DNA from: Acidimicrobiia bacterium
GTDB taxonomy: Bacteria > Actinomycetota > Acidimicrobiia > Spongiisociales > SHLN01
Assembly (NCBI GenBank): GCA_004283105.1
Contig: SHLN01000136.1
Location: 1-7,129, forward strand
Length of the DNA: 7,129 nucleotides
Direction of reading: 5' to 3'
Shown here: one piece after another, positions 6,036-7,129 of the stretch
Position numbering within the stretch: position 1 is the stretch's first letter
How the letters are laid out: every line of letters begins with the position of its first letter
Translations under genes and position numbers: made by a program
The notes under the pieces: generated by a model
Database searches by the model: none
Told to the model about the DNA's origin: nothing
Seen by the model: the letters and a program-made list of their open reading frames with translations, nothing else

Positions 6036-6956
6036 TTATTGCAACCGGCTGGTGATCTCGCCGAGCACCCGCTCGGCGTCCTCGTGGGAGACCTGGCAGG
6101 TTCCGGCGTTGCGATGGCCTCCGCCACCGAACTCGAGCATGAGCTCGCCGATGTTGTGGCGAGAGTCACGATTGATGATCGACTTGCCAACTGCGAAGAC
6201 CGTGTTCTGCTTCTGCTTGCCCCACAGGACGTGGACCGATGCCTCGGCGTCGGGATAGAGGGCGTAGATCATGAATCGGTTGCCGGCGAAGATGACATCT
6301 TCGGACCGCAGATCGAGGATCACGACCTTGCCCTGCTGCGTCGTGCAGCGCTTGATCTGCTCCTTGAAGGGACCGTCGTGCTCCATGTACAGCTCGGTGC
6401 GCTCGCGCACGTCGGGAAGGTTGAGGATGTCTTCGATGTCGTTGGTGCGGCAGTACTCAATGAGCTCCATCATGAGCTGGTAGTTGGAGATGCGGAAATC
6501 CCGAAAGCGGCCGAGACCGGTGCGAGCATCCATGACGAAGTTGAGGAGCGCCCACTTCTCCGGAAAGATGATGTCGTTGAGCTCGTACATGGCGCTGTCG
6601 GCCTTGTCGACGGCGGCCATCATTTCGGTGGACACCGTCGGGAACCGCTCGGCGCCCCCGTAGTAGTCGTACACCACCCGGGCGGCGGAGGGAGCATCGC
6701 CGTCGATGATGTGATTCTCGGCATCGCCGCGATTGCGAATGGTCTCGCTGTGGTGGTGATCGAAAGCGAGATAGGCCGCGGGAGCGAACGGCAGATTGGT
6801 GGTGATGTCGCGACCGGTGATGTCGACGAGCCCATCCTGCATGTCCTTTGGATGGACGAAGAGGATGTCGTCGATGAGGTCCATTTCTTTGAGCAGGACG
6901 GCGCATACCAGCCCGTCGAAATCGCTCCGGGTTACTAGCCGGTACTTGTCAGACAT
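6036..6956 (-). CDS. DHH/DHHA1 family phosphoesterase
   Basis: A 306-residue cytoplasmic protein of the DHH phosphoesterase superfamily, metal-dependent enzymes that include exopolyphosphatases, nanoRNases and cyclic-dinucleotide phosphodiesterases. The N-terminal DHH domain shows SDFDG (11-15, candidate metal ligands D12 and D14), the signature FDHHHSE (65-71), DGDAPSAARVVYDYYGG (about 85-101) and VDKADS (116-121, candidate ligand D120). The C-terminal DHHA1 domain carries the substrate-binding motif GGGGHRNAGT (277-286). The length fits the two-domain NrnA-like proteins. Motif I lacks the usual preceding histidine and reads TRSDFDG. The substrate cannot be told from sequence. I chose ATG 6956 over TTG 6962 because AGGGAG at 6970-6965 is eight bases from the ATG but only two from the TTG. 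It is transcribed alone and converges on the exported-protein operon. Confidence 0.9.
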   Translation of the reverse strand: MSDKYRLVTRSDFDGLVCAVLLKEMDLIDDILFVHPKDMQDGLVDITGRDITTNLPFAPAAYLAFDHHHSETIRNRGDAENHIIDGDAPSAARVVYDYYGGAERFPTVSTEMMAAVDKADSAMYELNDIIFPEKWALLNFVMDARTGLGRFRDFRISNYQLMMELIEYCRTNDIEDILNLPDVRERTELYMEHDGPFKEQIKRCTTQQGKVVILDLRSEDVIFAGNRFMIYALYPDAEASVHVLWGKQKQNTVFAVGKSIINRDSRHNIGELMLEFGGGGHRNAGTCQVSHEDAERVLGEITSRLQ

Positions 6957-6964
6957 ATTCAACG

Positions 6965-6970
6965 CTCCCT
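6965..6970 (-). promoter_or_regulatory. Ribosome binding site of the DHH phosphoesterase
   Basis: On the minus strand AGGGAG lies eight bases before ATG 6956, a normal spacing. It favours this ATG over the in-frame TTG at 6962. Confidence 0.7.
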
Positions 6971-7080
6971 AGGTACTTCAGTCGTTTCGGCGCCCATTCC
7001 GCCGTCCTTTAGGCCTCAGTTAGGGAGATTCCGTCACTACGATCCTCAAGTCCCCAAACAGAGCCACCGAAACCACCACC
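6971..7080. other. Divergent intergenic region before the DHH gene and the right-edge gene
   Basis: About 110 bases lie between the DHH ribosome binding site and the start of the right-edge gene, so promoters for both directions probably lie here. No convincing -35/-10 pair was found on either strand. TAGGGAG (7021-7027) is an inverted copy of CTCCCTA (6965-6971), which overlaps the DHH ribosome binding site; a role is unclear. The last 30 bases before ATG 7081 are rich in A and C, with no Shine-Dalgarno. Confidence 0.4.
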
Positions 7081-7129
7081 ATGGCCCGTATCCGACTTGT
7101 TGCCGTTATGGCGGCGCTCGCCCTCATTG
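7081..7129 (+). CDS. Start of a possible exported or membrane protein (cut by the window edge)
   Basis: Sixteen codons are visible, MARIRLVAVMAALALI, still open at the window end. Two arginines followed by an unbroken hydrophobic run are what a Sec signal peptide or first membrane helix looks like. ATG 7081 is the first possible start after an in-frame TAG at 7021-7023. There is no recognisable ribosome binding site; a second in-frame ATG at 7108 is also unsupported. The gene would be divergent from the DHH gene. The fragment is too short to name a family, and a chance open frame remains possible. Confidence 0.45.
   Translation, partial: MARIRLVAVMAALALI

Noticed and set aside
5982..6938. 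Long plus-strand open frame of 318 codons opposite the DHH gene
   Set aside because: It is antisense to a gene with clear DHH and DHHA1 motifs. Its Val/Asp/His-rich translation shows no domain, as expected for a shadow frame in GC-rich DNA.
1..7129. CRISPR array, tRNA, insertion sequence or phage gene
   Set aside because: No regularly spaced repeats, cloverleaf arms, transposase or integrase motifs were seen on reading both strands.

Overview
The window is a GC-rich bacterial chromosomal segment. It carries the C-terminal end of an undecaprenyl diphosphate synthase, a DUF929/VKOR redox pair, an AfsR/SARP-type regulator, and genes with strong G/C preference at third codon positions. Together these point to an actinobacterium, plausibly an uncultivated lineage such as Acidimicrobiia. 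That placement is inference from gene content and base composition only.

Layout, left to right. (1) 1-303 (+): 3' end of a cis-prenyltransferase (uppS). (2) 305-1710 (-): a two-gene unit with a membrane-anchored DUF929 thioredoxin-fold protein (CPFC motif) upstream and a small VKOR-family membrane protein downstream. The two are joined by a one-base TGATG stop/start overlap. (3) 1818-4766 (-): a 982-residue AfsR-like regulator with winged-helix/BTAD, NTPase and TPR-like parts. (4) 4767-4904: a divergent intergenic region with a repeated 9-mer around a small inverted repeat. (5) 4905-5977 (+): two consecutive small exported proteins of unknown function that look like distant paralogs. (6) 5991-6034: a strong hairpin between convergent genes. 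(7) 6036-6956 (-): a DHH/DHHA1 phosphoesterase. (8) 7081-7129 (+): the first 16 codons of what looks like another exported protein. No stretch above 300 bases lacks a gene.

How the genes may work together. The DUF929 protein and VKOR make a plausible extracytoplasmic disulfide-forming pair: the thioredoxin-like protein oxidises exported proteins and VKOR reoxidises it using quinone. The two exported proteins each keep one cysteine near the mature N-terminus and one near the C-terminus, so each could carry a single disulfide. The AfsR-like regulator is divergent from this exported pair and shares its upstream region, so it is the obvious candidate to control it. These links are inferred from position and sequence features. 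No tRNA, rRNA, CRISPR array, insertion sequence or phage gene was recognised.
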